Made by a program: the position numbers and the translations under genes
Notes under the pieces: model-generated
What the model was told of the DNA's origin: nothing
What the model saw: only the letters and a program-made list of their open reading frames with translations
Database searches by the model: none
In this document: piece by piece, positions 26,030 through 34,783 of the stretch
Layout of the letters: every line of letters begins with the position of its first letter
Position numbering within the stretch: the stretch's first letter is position 1
NCBI RefSeq assembly: GCF_021025955.1
Contig: NZ_JAJNCL010000007.1
Span: 248,001-312,000, forward strand
DNA from: Rhodococcus qingshengii
GTDB lineage: Bacteria; Actinomycetota; Actinomycetes; Mycobacteriales; Mycobacteriaceae
Length of the DNA: 64,000 bases
Direction: 5' to 3'

Positions 26030-26833
26030 TTACCCGCGCGTTCGAAGGGGCGCGGTCCTAGGGCTCGGGACAGTCCCGACGTGCAGGATGTATTCACTGG
26101 TAGCGACGGGTCCGGTTGCGCTCGACCTGAGAAAGGGAGCAAGCGTCGAGCGCAGGTGAGCGGACATCGAAGCCCAGCTTTCGGTTTCTCTGACTGCCTC
26201 GCGAAAGTTCTTCAACGCCGGTGCCTGGTCGCACAGTTCCTCGACGGGATCCGACCCGGCTGGTAGGTGCCACTCGAGCACATGAGAGGACGAGCTCACC
26301 GATTCCAATCCCGCTCCTGCCTTCTCGAATTCGCTGGAGCTCGCCCACGTCGTCGGTAGCGGTGCGATGCCTTTCCATGCTGAGGCTGCCTCTCTGCGGA
26401 GTGCTGCTGCCCACCCGTTCTCCGACCACGTTGCGACGCAGATCTTTCCGCCTGACCGGGTCACCCGCATCATCTCCGCGAGAGCGATCGCTGGGTCGGG
26501 ACAGAAGATGATCCCGAAGATGCTGACGCAGGCGTCGGCGCTCGAATCCGGCCACGGCAAGGACTGTGCATCGCCGATCGTGAAGGTGGGTTCAGTGATG
26601 CCGGGGCGGGGAATCCAGCGTTCGCGCGCGGCCTCGAGCTGGCTGCCGGAGAGGTCGAGTGCGTGGACCGCCATGCCGCACTGGGCCGCCGGGAGCGCAA
26701 AGTTCCCGGTTCCGGTGCAGACGTCGTACACCGTGCTGACGTGTCCAATCGAGCGTAGTGCCTCCATCGACGCCGGTGAGAGGTGTTCGGCAAGAGTCGA
26801 ATACGTTGCACTGTTCCAGTTTCTCCGATTCAT
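26030..26833 (-). CDS. Class I SAM-dependent methyltransferase
   Basis: A 267-residue Rossmann methyltransferase. Motif I is VYDVCTGTGNFALPAA (about 35-50), the acidic SAM-ribose contact is ALDLSG, motif II is IGDAQSLPWPDSSADACVSIFG, and the post-motif region is MMRVTRSGGKICVATW. It resembles the ubiE/small-molecule C- or O-methyltransferase group. GGAG lies 7 nt upstream of the ATG at 26833, and the ATG overlaps the stop of the upstream GntR gene (ATGA). It is thus in a two-gene unit with its probable regulator. The substrate is unknown. Confidence 0.88.
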   Translation of the reverse strand: MNRRNWNSATYSTLAEHLSPASMEALRSIGHVSTVYDVCTGTGNFALPAAQCGMAVHALDLSGSQLEAARERWIPRPGITEPTFTIGDAQSLPWPDSSADACVSIFGIIFCPDPAIALAEMMRVTRSGGKICVATWSENGWAAALRREAASAWKGIAPLPTTWASSSEFEKAGAGLESVSSSSHVLEWHLPAGSDPVEELCDQAPALKNFREAVRETESWASMSAHLRSTLAPFLRSSATGPVATSEYILHVGTVPSPRTAPLRTRG

Positions 26834-27489
26834 GACAAGCTCCTCTCGATTGCGTCGATGACCGTATCGAGTGCTGCGCCTGCCGCGCGTGCTGCTTCGT
26901 CGGGGTTGCGTTCCTCGATGGCTGCGATCAAGGTTTGATGTTCGTCGACGTGGAATCCTGGACCGACGCACACCGCGGACAGTGAATCCGCCACGGCGGC
27001 AAGGACTCCCCGATAGACGTCGATCAGCGCGGAATTGTGTGACGCCTCGACGATCGAAAGGTGCAGGGCCATGCCGGCTTCGGTAGTGCCGAAGCCGCCG
27101 GCGTGATCGGGGTGGGCGTTCCAGGCTGCGTGGATTCGTGCGAGGTCTTCGGGGGTGCGGCGCTGCGCTGCGAGTCGTGCGGCTTCGACCTCGAGTCCGC
27201 GTCGCAAGCTCAGCACGTCGAGAAGGTCACCTCTGGCGAGTCGACGCCCGAGTAGCCCTTCGACCGGCGACGCCGCCGTGACGTACACGCCGCCGCCGTG
27301 GCGAACGGACAGAACTCCGGCATGTGCAAGCGCCCGTACCGCTTCGCGCATGGTGTTTCGGGCGACTCCCAATTCCTCGACCAGTGCGGTTTCCGGCGGG
27401 AGTTTTGACCCGACGGTCCATCGTCCGGACGCGATGGCCTCCTCGATCGTCGCGGCGACGGTGTCGACCTTGCGTCCGGAGTCGGACAT
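26830..27489 (-). CDS. FadR-subfamily GntR regulator
   Basis: A 219-residue regulator. The N-terminal winged HTH reads AIASGRWTVGSKLPPETALV, ELGVARNTMREAVRALAHAG, VLSVRHGGGVYV; the C-terminal FCD domain (about 85-215) is all-helical with metal-site positions in RGLEVEAARLAA, GMALHLSIVEASHN and DEHQTLIAAIEE. The ATG at 27489 gives the natural start; the frame stays open far upstream but there it overlies the Lrp gene. Two identical 21-base direct repeats precede the gene, probably its own operators. It is translationally coupled to the methyltransferase. Confidence 0.92.
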   Translation of the reverse strand: MSDSGRKVDTVAATIEEAIASGRWTVGSKLPPETALVEELGVARNTMREAVRALAHAGVLSVRHGGGVYVTAASPVEGLLGRRLARGDLLDVLSLRRGLEVEAARLAAQRRTPEDLARIHAAWNAHPDHAGGFGTTEAGMALHLSIVEASHNSALIDVYRGVLAAVADSLSAVCVGPGFHVDEHQTLIAAIEERNPDEAARAAGAALDTVIDAIERSLS

Positions 27490-27503
27490 ATATGCAACCT
27501 CGG

Positions 27504-27563
27504 GTAAGTGGGTCAATGACTTGTCCGAGGTTAGCGTGCCCCGTAAGTGGGTCAATGACTTGT
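27504..27563 (-). promoter_or_regulatory. Duplicated 21-bp operator and promoter of the GntR-methyltransferase unit
   Basis: A 21-base sequence starting GTAAGTGGGTCAATGAC occurs perfectly at 27504-27524 and 27543-27563 (39-base period). On the minus strand the distal copy supplies a -35 TTGACC; 16 bases later TAACCT fits a -10, and the proximal copy covers the expected transcription start. Both lie between the Lrp stop and the GntR start. Autorepression by the GntR protein is the simplest reading. Confidence 0.75.
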
Positions 27564-27566
27564 GAA

Positions 27567-28469
27567 CTATCCCCGTACGTCCAGGCTGCGGGCGTAGTGC
27601 TCCTTGAATACCTCGAGATGTGCCCAGGATTCCAAGCCGCTGACACCGTCGATCCCGCGGATTCGTTCGGACAGCGCATGCAGGTCGCTCGAGGAGTTGG
27701 CGGCAACCGTCGCGATCACGTCGTATCGTCCCAGGGTTCGGGCGAGGAATTCGATTCCGGGCAGCGACTCGATCTCCGATACCGCGTTGTCGTCCCGTGA
27801 GCCCAGGTTGACGCCGATGCCCATCGCCAATGTCCGGCCACCGCCTCGCCGCTTGACGACGGCTCCGACGCGAAGTGCCGTGCTCGCGATCAGGTGATTG
27901 ACGCGGTTGCGTACGGCGCTCGGCGACAGACCGGTATGTTCGGCCAGCTCGAGAAATGGCATGCGCCCGTTGCGCTCGAGTAGTTCGATCAAGGCAACGT
28001 CCGTCGAATCGAGTCGGATGTCGGCTTGTAAAGCGGTCTCGGGCATGAAGATTCCCTTGATGACGTCGACGTAGACCAGCGTGCTCACGGATCGAACGCC
28101 ACGTTGTGAGCGGAGTTCGGCGATGGCGCGGTACAGATCGTCGTGACTGGGCACCCGAAGTTCCGCAATCACGTTGTACTGCCCGCTGACTGCCGAGATG
28201 TAGACGGCGGCCTCGGATTCGATCAACGCGTCCAGCGCCGGTGCCATCGGTCCGGACACGGCGATCGAGACGTGTGCGAGCGCCTTCAGTCCGAGAAGTT
28301 CGGGGTGTGCGACGGCAACCACGGACACCGTTCCGGAGTCGAGCAGTGCCTGGACTCTGGTGGACACCGCCGCTCGTGGTGCGTCGACCGCCGCGGACAG
28401 TTCGCGGTACGTCGCTCGCCCATTGCGCTGAAGTGCGGCAATGAGCTTGGAATCGAGGTCGACGGTCAT
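27567..28469 (-). CDS. Lrp/AsnC regulator with two HTH-RAM units
   Basis: This 300-residue protein is twice the normal Lrp length and contains two tandem copies of the family. Copy 1 has the HTH LIAALQRNGRATYRELSAAV and a RAM domain (about 60-140); copy 2 has LIELLERNGRMPFLELAEHT, GLSPSAVRNRVNHLIA and a second RAM domain ending LARTLGRYDVIATVAANSSS and VFKEHYARSLD. Such double Lrp proteins occur in actinobacteria. It is divergent from the amidohydrolase-MFS operon, which it probably controls in response to a small molecule, by Lrp precedent an amino acid or derivative. Confidence 0.91.
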   Translation of the reverse strand: MTVDLDSKLIAALQRNGRATYRELSAAVDAPRAAVSTRVQALLDSGTVSVVAVAHPELLGLKALAHVSIAVSGPMAPALDALIESEAAVYISAVSGQYNVIAELRVPSHDDLYRAIAELRSQRGVRSVSTLVYVDVIKGIFMPETALQADIRLDSTDVALIELLERNGRMPFLELAEHTGLSPSAVRNRVNHLIASTALRVGAVVKRRGGGRTLAMGIGVNLGSRDDNAVSEIESLPGIEFLARTLGRYDVIATVAANSSSDLHALSERIRGIDGVSGLESWAHLEVFKEHYARSLDVRG

Positions 28470-28693
28470 GGATGTCCCAACTTTTCCAGAGATTTTTCTG
28501 TATGAGGTTCCTATTAGAACAGTCGCATGTGGTCATGAATGATGCGGATAAGTGCAGAAATGCTCGAAAACGACTACAAAAAAGTTGTATACCGCCTGGT
28601 CTGAAACTTTGATGCATTGCATAGCTCCAGGTCAGGGCGTAGTTTTCGCTCAACACGCAGTGACCTGCACCACCATCTCGACGAAGGACCACC
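28470..28693. promoter_or_regulatory. Divergent Lrp/amidohydrolase control region
   Basis: This 224-base spacer is markedly AT-richer than the flanking genes, with runs such as CAGAGATTTTTCTG and CTACAAAAAAGTTG. Lrp-type proteins favour such degenerate AT-rich sites. It also contains AAGGA, the ribosome binding site of the amidohydrolase. No gene is evident. Confidence 0.5.
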
Positions 28694-30409
28694 ATGCGCA
28701 AGTTGCACACGCACGAAGCCTCGCCGCTCGACGCCACCGCCACGATCTTCACCGGCGCCAAGATTCACACCGTTGACGACAACACGGCGGGAGCCGAAGC
28801 ATTCCTGGTGTACGGAAACCGCTTTGCAGCGGTGGGAACACTCGAGGAATGCCGCACCGAGGCGCGTCGCCTGAGCACTCGCACGATCGCGGTGGTCGAA
28901 CTCGAGGGTGCCACCGTCGTCCCCGGATTCGTCGATCCGCACGCACACCCGCTGATGTACGGGCAGATGCTCAGCTGGGTGGACTGCGGTCCGGAGAAGG
29001 CTCACTCGATCCCCGGAATCATTGCGCTGCTTCAGGAAGCGGCGCTCACAGCACCTGCGGGTGTTCCGATTCGCGGATACGGCTACGAGCACCGCAACCT
29101 GATCGAAGGGCGTCACCCGCTCAAGGAAGAGCTCGATCAGGTGGCCACCGATCGCGAGGTCTACCTCATGAACGCGAGCGGTCACGGCGGCGTCGTCAAC
29201 TCCTTCACGTTCGACAAGCACGGCATCGATGCGAGCACCGAGAACCCGGCCGGTGGAGAGTTCTTCCGAGATTCAGACGGCGAGCTGACGGGCGAGCTGT
29301 CCGACGCCGCGTGCAACATCCTCACCGGCGTCAACGGGGTGAAGGTCGGTCATCACGGACCCAACTTCCATCTCGAGGACGAGCCCGAAGAGCACCTTCG
29401 TCAGCTGTCGGTCGCTCAGGACAAGTTCCTGGCCGGCGGCGTCACCACCATCGGTGACTGCCAGGTGACCCGTCGTGAATTCGACATGTACCTGCGTCTG
29501 GCCGAGCAGGATCAGCTCAAGACCCGCGTCTCCATGTACATGCTCAGCCACCTTCTCGATCACGTCATCGACACGGGAATGCATGGCGCCTTCGGCAATT
29601 CGCGTCTCGCATTCGGCGGCATCAAGTTCTACGCCGACGGCACTCTCGGTGGCTGGACCGCATACTTCCCCGACGGTTACGTGGGCGACCCGTGCCGTAC
29701 CGGGCAGCTCTACCACGAGCCGGCGGACTACTCGGAGCTGATTGCCAAGGCACACTCGGTGGGTCTGCAGACCGCCACGCACGCTCAGTCACCGACCGCC
29801 ATCGACATGGTGCTCGACGCCATCGAAGCTGCGCAGAAAGCTCACCCCGACGCCGACGCTCGTCACCGCATCGAGCATTGCGGACTCCCGACGGCCGAGC
29901 AGATCGCAAGGATGAACCTGGCCGGTGTCTACCCGGTGAACCAGCCACAGCACTACTACAACTGGGGAGAGGGCGTCACCGCTGCGATCGGCACTCCGGG
30001 CGAGCGGTTCAACCCGCTCGGGGAGTTCATCGCTGCCGAGGTTCCCGTGACCATCAGCTCCGACGCCCCCGTCGCAGAGCCCAAGCCGCTCGAAGCAATT
30101 CAGGCAGCCGTCACTCGTGTGACGCGTCAGGGCCATCAGCTCGGCTCCGATGCACTCCGCATCACCGCCGACCAGGCATTGCAGGCTCACACGCTCAACG
30201 GTGCGCGTGCGCTGGGCCGTGAAGCGGAACTGGGCAGCATCTCGGTCGGCAAGCGGGCCGACTTCGTCATTCTGGGCGCGGATCCCCTCGAGGTTCCGGC
30301 CGACGCGATTGCGCAGATCGAGGTCCGGGAGACCTGGATCGACGGCGAACTCACACATTCAGGTCATAACCACCTATTGTCGAGCACTTCGACCACCGAG
30401 GAAAAGTAA
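28694..30409 (+). CDS. Metal-dependent amidohydrolase, YtcJ-like
   Basis: A 571-residue amidohydrolase_3-type TIM-barrel enzyme. Metal ligands are visible: FVDPHAHPLMYG (His-x-His, about 78-89), the bridging-residue segment GGIKFYADGTLGGW (about 307-320), the His in TATHAQSP (about 361), RIEHCGLP (about 391) and the catalytic Asp in ISSDAPVAEP (about 456). It should hydrolyse an amide or formyl-type C-N bond; the substrate is unknown. AAGGA lies 5 nt upstream of the ATG. Its stop overlaps the start of the transporter (TAATG), so uptake and hydrolysis of one substrate are coupled. Confidence 0.9.
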   Translation: MRKLHTHEASPLDATATIFTGAKIHTVDDNTAGAEAFLVYGNRFAAVGTLEECRTEARRLSTRTIAVVELEGATVVPGFVDPHAHPLMYGQMLSWVDCGPEKAHSIPGIIALLQEAALTAPAGVPIRGYGYEHRNLIEGRHPLKEELDQVATDREVYLMNASGHGGVVNSFTFDKHGIDASTENPAGGEFFRDSDGELTGELSDAACNILTGVNGVKVGHHGPNFHLEDEPEEHLRQLSVAQDKFLAGGVTTIGDCQVTRREFDMYLRLAEQDQLKTRVSMYMLSHLLDHVIDTGMHGAFGNSRLAFGGIKFYADGTLGGWTAYFPDGYVGDPCRTGQLYHEPADYSELIAKAHSVGLQTATHAQSPTAIDMVLDAIEAAQKAHPDADARHRIEHCGLPTAEQIARMNLAGVYPVNQPQHYYNWGEGVTAAIGTPGERFNPLGEFIAAEVPVTISSDAPVAEPKPLEAIQAAVTRVTRQGHQLGSDALRITADQALQAHTLNGARALGREAELGSISVGKRADFVILGADPLEVPADAIAQIEVRETWIDGELTHSGHNHLLSSTSTTEEK

Positions 30410-31743
30410 TGAACCGAGACCAACAGATCGTGAAGGCCCGCAAGGCGGGATTTGCAGCCTTCGTCGGTACAACTATCGAGTGGTACGACTTCTACGTGTA
30501 TGCCACGGCAGCCGCCCTGGTGTTCGGTGACATCTTCTTCCCACCCGGAACCGACCGCCTGACCGGCGTTGCGGCGGCGTTCGCGACGTACGCCGTCGGT
30601 TTCTTCGCTCGTCCGCTCGGCGGAATCGTGTTCGGCCATGTCGGTGACAAGATGGGCCGACGCACAGCATTGGTTGTGACTTTGACGCTGATGGGTGCAG
30701 GCACGTTCCTCATCGGCATGTTGCCCACTTACGCGTCGATCGGGTTCTGGGCGCCGTTGCTGCTGGTACTGCTCCGCTTCGTCCAGGGCTTTGCCGTCGG
30801 CGGCGAATGGGGCGGTGCCGTTTTGATGGCCGTCGAGCACGCGCCCGAGGACAAGAAGACTTTCTACGGCGGATTCGCCCAGCTGGGCAACCCGGCCGGC
30901 GCGCTTCTGGCCACCGGTTTCTTCAGCATTCTCTCCACCTTCGGCGACGACGCTCTGCGGGAGTGGGCGTGGCGTCTGCCGTTCCTCTGCTCGGCGCTGT
31001 TGATTCTCGTCGGCTTGGTCGTTCGCCTGAAGGTCGAAGAGTCCCCGGTTTTCGAGTCCGAGGTGAAGTCCGCGGACGTACCGGAAATGCTGCCGCTCAA
31101 GTACGCGCTGGTGACCAACTGGCGCCCGATCATCCTGGGCATCGGCATTCTGCCCGTCGCAGTCGGCGGCTACTACCTCGTGACGACCTTCATCACGGCG
31201 TACGCAACCGACCCCGATGTCGGTTTGTCCGAGACGTTGATTCTCAACGCGCTCAGCGTCGCGGCGGTGGTCGAGTTGATCGCGACTCTCGGAGTGGCGT
31301 GGCTCGGTGACAAGGTGGGACGCGTTCGCGTAGTCATCTGGGGTCTTGCCGCGGTCGCAATACTCGCAGCGCCGCAGTTCCTGGTGCTGAAGTCCGGGTC
31401 CGTGTTCCTGATCTTCCTGACCTTCGCTGTCATGCGACTGGTGCTGGCTGCCACGTACGGCCCGATTGCCGCTGTTCTGTCGCAGATGTTCAAGCCGCAG
31501 GCACGCTACACGAGCATCTCGTTGGCGTACCAGGGTGCAGGCGCTATCTTCGGCGGCTTGTCACCGCTGGTGTCGACGCTGATGTACAAGGCAACCGGCA
31601 GCATCTGGCCGGTCATCGCCCTGCTGATCGGCATGTGCATCTTGAGCATCGTCTGCCTGCTCTTCGCTCCGCAGCATGTGGATGAGGCGACCGATATCGA
31701 CGACGTCCGGGAAGACCTCAACAAGGAATCGGCTTCCGCCTGA
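30409..31743 (+). CDS. MFS transporter, metabolite:H+ symporter (MHS) type
   Basis: This 444-residue 12-span carrier starts with the MHS signature GTTIEWYDFYVYATAAALVF. The loop 2-3 motif GHVGDKMGRRTALV is intact and a second GDKVGRVRV occurs in the centre. RFVQGFAVGGEWGGAVLM in span 4 is typical of MHS symporters for organic acids and betaines. It is coupled to the amidohydrolase and probably imports its substrate. The C-terminus lies inside a 25-base tandem repeat. Confidence 0.92.
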   Translation: MNRDQQIVKARKAGFAAFVGTTIEWYDFYVYATAAALVFGDIFFPPGTDRLTGVAAAFATYAVGFFARPLGGIVFGHVGDKMGRRTALVVTLTLMGAGTFLIGMLPTYASIGFWAPLLLVLLRFVQGFAVGGEWGGAVLMAVEHAPEDKKTFYGGFAQLGNPAGALLATGFFSILSTFGDDALREWAWRLPFLCSALLILVGLVVRLKVEESPVFESEVKSADVPEMLPLKYALVTNWRPIILGIGILPVAVGGYYLVTTFITAYATDPDVGLSETLILNALSVAAVVELIATLGVAWLGDKVGRVRVVIWGLAAVAILAAPQFLVLKSGSVFLIFLTFAVMRLVLAATYGPIAAVLSQMFKPQARYTSISLAYQGAGAIFGGLSPLVSTLMYKATGSIWPVIALLIGMCILSIVCLLFAPQHVDEATDIDDVREDLNKESASA

Positions 31744-31800
31744 CTACCGAGAATCGGCTTCCGCCTGACTACCGAGAATCGGCTTCCGCCTGACAACTGA
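31726..31800. repeat. Three tandem copies of a 25-bp unit spanning the MFS stop
   Basis: The unit begins GAATCGGCTTCCGCCTGACT. Copies lie at 31726-31750, 31751-31775 and 31776-31800; the first two are identical and the third diverges in its last six bases. Each copy contains the TGA that ends the transporter gene, so copies 2 and 3 are untranslated duplicates of the gene end. Confidence 0.92.
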
Positions 31801-31808
31801 AAACACGA

Positions 31809-31847
31809 AGCTGGGGCAGTACACGATTTCCGTGTACTGCCCCAGCT
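31809..31847. terminator. Perfect 17-bp hairpin after the amidohydrolase-MFS operon
   Basis: AGCTGGGGCAGTACACG (31809-31825) and its exact complement (31831-31847) flank a five-base loop. The hairpin lies between the convergent MFS and ANTAR genes and probably serves both. Confidence 0.9.
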
Positions 31848-31879
31848 GTCGTTTCAGGTCAGTTGGCGCTCAGTGCCGG

Positions 31880-32221
31880 TTACGCGCTGACGAGATGGCG
31901 ATGAAAGTGATCGCTGCGTCGGTGTGCCTGGCTGAGATTTCTGATCTCACGCAGCCAGAAGTGAGACGCCAGTGCGTTATTGCTTCCGTAGCCGGTGCCG
32001 GACGTGTCTTCGTCGATCAGGGCGACAAGCGCCTTGATCAGGCTGGTGACCTTGAGGTTGTTGGTCTGAGAATGTCGGACCAGCAGGTCGGCAGCTTCGT
32101 CGGTGCTGCAACGGTAGAGGGTGCAGACGATTTCGAGTGCACGCTGGCGGGTCCGGCCCGAAGTTGTCGGGATCCGTAGACCGTTTGTCGTGTTGTCGGG
32201 GTGAATCATGGTGTTGATCAA
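31880..32221 (-). CDS. Stand-alone ANTAR-domain protein
   Basis: This 113-residue protein's centre matches the three-helix ANTAR RNA-binding domain: RQRALEIVCTLYRCSTDEAA, DLLVRHSQTNNLKVTSLIKAL (about 29-70). ANTAR domains bind paired hexanucleotide hairpins in leader RNAs and prevent termination. No GAF or response-regulator domain precedes it, so any signal input must come from elsewhere. The TTG at 32221 is preferred (AAGGAATACC directly before it); an ATG at 32209 is internal. The tail is His/Arg-rich (HRRSDHFHRH). Confidence 0.7.
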   Translation of the reverse strand: MINTMIHPDNTTNGLRIPTTSGRTRQRALEIVCTLYRCSTDEAADLLVRHSQTNNLKVTSLIKALVALIDEDTSGTGYGSNNALASHFWLREIRNLSQAHRRSDHFHRHLVSA

Positions 32222-32557
32222 GGTATTCCTTTGAACCACGCAGGTTTTGGACCTGAGCGGTGTGTAGCGCATGTTGATACTGGTGCAGTCGGTACGCGAT
32301 TGGCGACGGACTCCGTCGGAGCCTTCGGCCTGGTCAACAATCTGCGGGACTGATGAAAGTGCGTAGTGATCAAAGGCGCGGATTTGCACCGAACTGGAAG
32401 TCTGCCCCTGGAACGAATATTGGAACTGTCGTTCCGGGCGAAGCGACCGGCTGCCTGACTGACGGCTGCCCTCTGATAAGCCCACCGTACGTCATGGAGT
32501 CGGTTTCAGCTAATCCTTTTGCAGGCGATCGTGCTCACAGTAGGCGGTTTCACCTGC
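32222..32557. other. Non-coding leader/intergenic region before the ANTAR gene
   Basis: This region separates the ANTAR gene from the hydrolase end; both are on the minus strand. The frame of the ANTAR gene stays open across it, but the translation has no family resemblance. It contains the ribosome binding site of the ANTAR gene. I see no clear two-hexaloop ANTAR target by eye. Confidence 0.45.
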
Positions 32558-33424
32558 TCAAGGAGTGTTTACGTGATCGATTATTGCTTGCTTGGTGGTA
32601 GCCCAGGCAGTGCTCGTCGGGTTTCCGAAGTCGCCGTGGCCGACGCCGGGCAGTTCGATCAGATCGGCCACGTCGCCTGCTGCTCGTGCGGCACGGGCAT
32701 AGCGCCGGCTTTGTTCGATCGACACGACCTTGTCGCCGAGTCCGTGGATCGCCGTGACGGGGAGGCGGATGGGGAGGTGGTCGATCGGTGATGCGATGCG
32801 GTAACGGTCAGGGTGATCGACGGGCATGCCGCCCAGAAGATTTCGAACAAATCGATCTTTGCCCACGGTTGCGGCGAGTGTCATGTCGAAGACGCCGGCC
32901 ATGATCGTCGCCGAACGAATCGGCACGGTGAGTTCAGGCGCGGGAGCATCTGTGTCCTGTTGTGGTCGCGACGCGACCCACGCCGCCAGTTGTCCGCCCG
33001 CGGAGTATCCGGCGATGTGCACGCGGCTCAAATCCAGTCGCCCGGAGGCCTTTTCCTGAACGATGCCGGCAAGCGCATTGGTCGCCGCAACGGTATCGGA
33101 GAGTGTCGTAGGCCAACCACCCTGCCCGCCTATGCGTCTGTATTCGATGTTCCAGACCGCAATTCCGTAGGGGGTCAGCGTTTTTGCCCACGCACCCGCG
33201 TACTCCAGATTGCTCTTCTGCGCCCAGCCGCCGCCGTGGATCAATACGACGACAGGCAGGTCGCCGTCCGATCCGGCCGGAAGATACAGATCGCCGAAAG
33301 TATCTGCGGCAGCGGCGTAAGCGATGCGTACCGGAGGGACATCGCGGTCGAGACCGGAGGCGCTGGCGACCGAGATCACGAGCGTGAAGATGCAGACGAG
33401 CGCTACGGCGAGGTACCTGGCCAA
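32558..33424 (-). CDS. Secreted or lipid-anchored alpha/beta-hydrolase
   Basis: A 288-residue esterase-like protein with an N-terminal hydrophobic signal (YLAVALVCIFTLVISVASAS). The oxyanion motif is LIHGGGWAQKS (about 62-72), the nucleophile GYSAGGQLA (about 139-147), the Asp GLGDKVVS (about 231-238), and the His GVGHGDFGNP (about 262-271). This is the BD-FAE/lipase-like class. The start is a TTG without a good ribosome binding site, so the exact N-terminus is uncertain. A LacI-type remnant lies directly upstream on the same strand. Confidence 0.85.
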   Translation of the reverse strand: MARYLAVALVCIFTLVISVASASGLDRDVPPVRIAYAAAADTFGDLYLPAGSDGDLPVVVLIHGGGWAQKSNLEYAGAWAKTLTPYGIAVWNIEYRRIGGQGGWPTTLSDTVAATNALAGIVQEKASGRLDLSRVHIAGYSAGGQLAAWVASRPQQDTDAPAPELTVPIRSATIMAGVFDMTLAATVGKDRFVRNLLGGMPVDHPDRYRIASPIDHLPIRLPVTAIHGLGDKVVSIEQSRRYARAARAAGDVADLIELPGVGHGDFGNPTSTAWATTKQAIIDHVNTP

Positions 33425-33482
33425 GCGGTCGCGGGAGCGGTGCGCGATGGCTTGATTCCTCTCGGTCTGCGACGGACGATTG

Positions 33483-33819
33483 TCAGGAAATCAGTCTATC
33501 GGTGCCGAGTGCACCCACCGCCGACGCTGCCTGTTCTTCCGGGAAAAAGTCGACGGCGGTGATCGGGGGATCGGAGATCAGTAGAGCGGGCTCGTCACTG
33601 TCCTGGGCGACCAAGATGCTTCCGGGAATTGACAGACCGAGATTGAGCGCCGCTCGTGCAGCGGCCGGAATTGACGCCCTCGAACGACGCCAGGTCGTCG
33701 GTGGCTCGGGGCAACACGCCGTGGGTGTGGCACCACTCGAGGTAAGCGATCGTCGTTGCGCGCATCCATGCTTTCACTGAACGAGTAACCGCAACGTACT
33801 GAATCTGTTTGCTGCGCAA
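33483..33819 (-). pseudogene. Remnant of a LacI-type regulator sensor domain
   Basis: Two pieces in different frames resemble the C-terminal ligand-binding domain of LacI-family regulators. The first reads TTIAYLEWCHTHGVLPRATD (about 33700-33790). The second, starting near 33665, reads AAARAALNLGLSIPGSILVA, then PPITAVDFFPEEQAASAVGAL to a TGA at 33483-33485. The stretch that should join them is missing and the DNA-binding half is absent. The remnant is probably a decayed regulator of the neighbouring secreted hydrolase. Confidence 0.55.
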
Positions 33820-33905
33820 CTGTCGAGCTTCACTGCGGAGACCAACTGACGGCGCGATCAGCGGTAGAGCTTCTTGCCCCGTAGGGGATGGCCGAGAGAG
33901 GTATC

Positions 33906-33919
33906 CATACGTACGTATG
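33906..33919. promoter_or_regulatory. 14-bp perfect palindrome in intergenic DNA
   Basis: CATACGTACGTATG is self-complementary and overlaps a second pair of arms, CCATAC (33905-33910) with GTATGG (33919-33924). The surrounding 33820-34000 is AT-rich and without a gene. It may be an old operator of the remnant regulator. Confidence 0.4.
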
Positions 33920-34000
33920 TATGGAGATATAGAGTCAACTTGACCAGGGTTTTTGAAACCAAACTACCGAGTCTTCGGCGTTCAGTTGTATGACGTGAAG

Positions 34001-34017
34001 CTGCCGAATTTCGGCAG
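34001..34017 (-). terminator. Hairpin directly after the P-loop kinase stop
   Basis: CTGCCGA (34001-34007) and TCGGCAG (34011-34017) pair around ATT and abut the stop codon at 34018-34020. No T-run follows, so it may be a weak terminator or mRNA end-stabiliser. Confidence 0.45.
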
Positions 34018-34671
<654 letters not shown>

Positions 34672-34723
34672 CCTGTATGCGGGTCGGGTTCCCCGAGCGT
34701 ACGCGCGGAGCCGAGACCTATTG

Positions 34724-34741
34724 ACAGTCTAAATGGACTGT
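34724..34741. promoter_or_regulatory. TetR-type operator over a -35 element
   Basis: ACAGTC (34724-34729) and GACTGT (34736-34741) form perfect arms with a 6-base centre and overlap TTGACA (34721-34726), a likely -35 for the TetR gene. The location between the divergent kinase and TetR genes suggests control of both. Confidence 0.65.
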
Positions 34742-34783
34742 GAAACTGTGAGCCATGCCACTCGAAAAGCTGGAGGTGCGACC

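Noticed and set aside
26830-28761. A 643-codon minus-strand open frame covering the GntR gene and beyond.
   Set aside because: Only the last 219 codons (from the ATG at 27489) look like protein. The upstream part overlies the Lrp gene in another frame and is Arg-rich shadow sequence typical of high-GC DNA.
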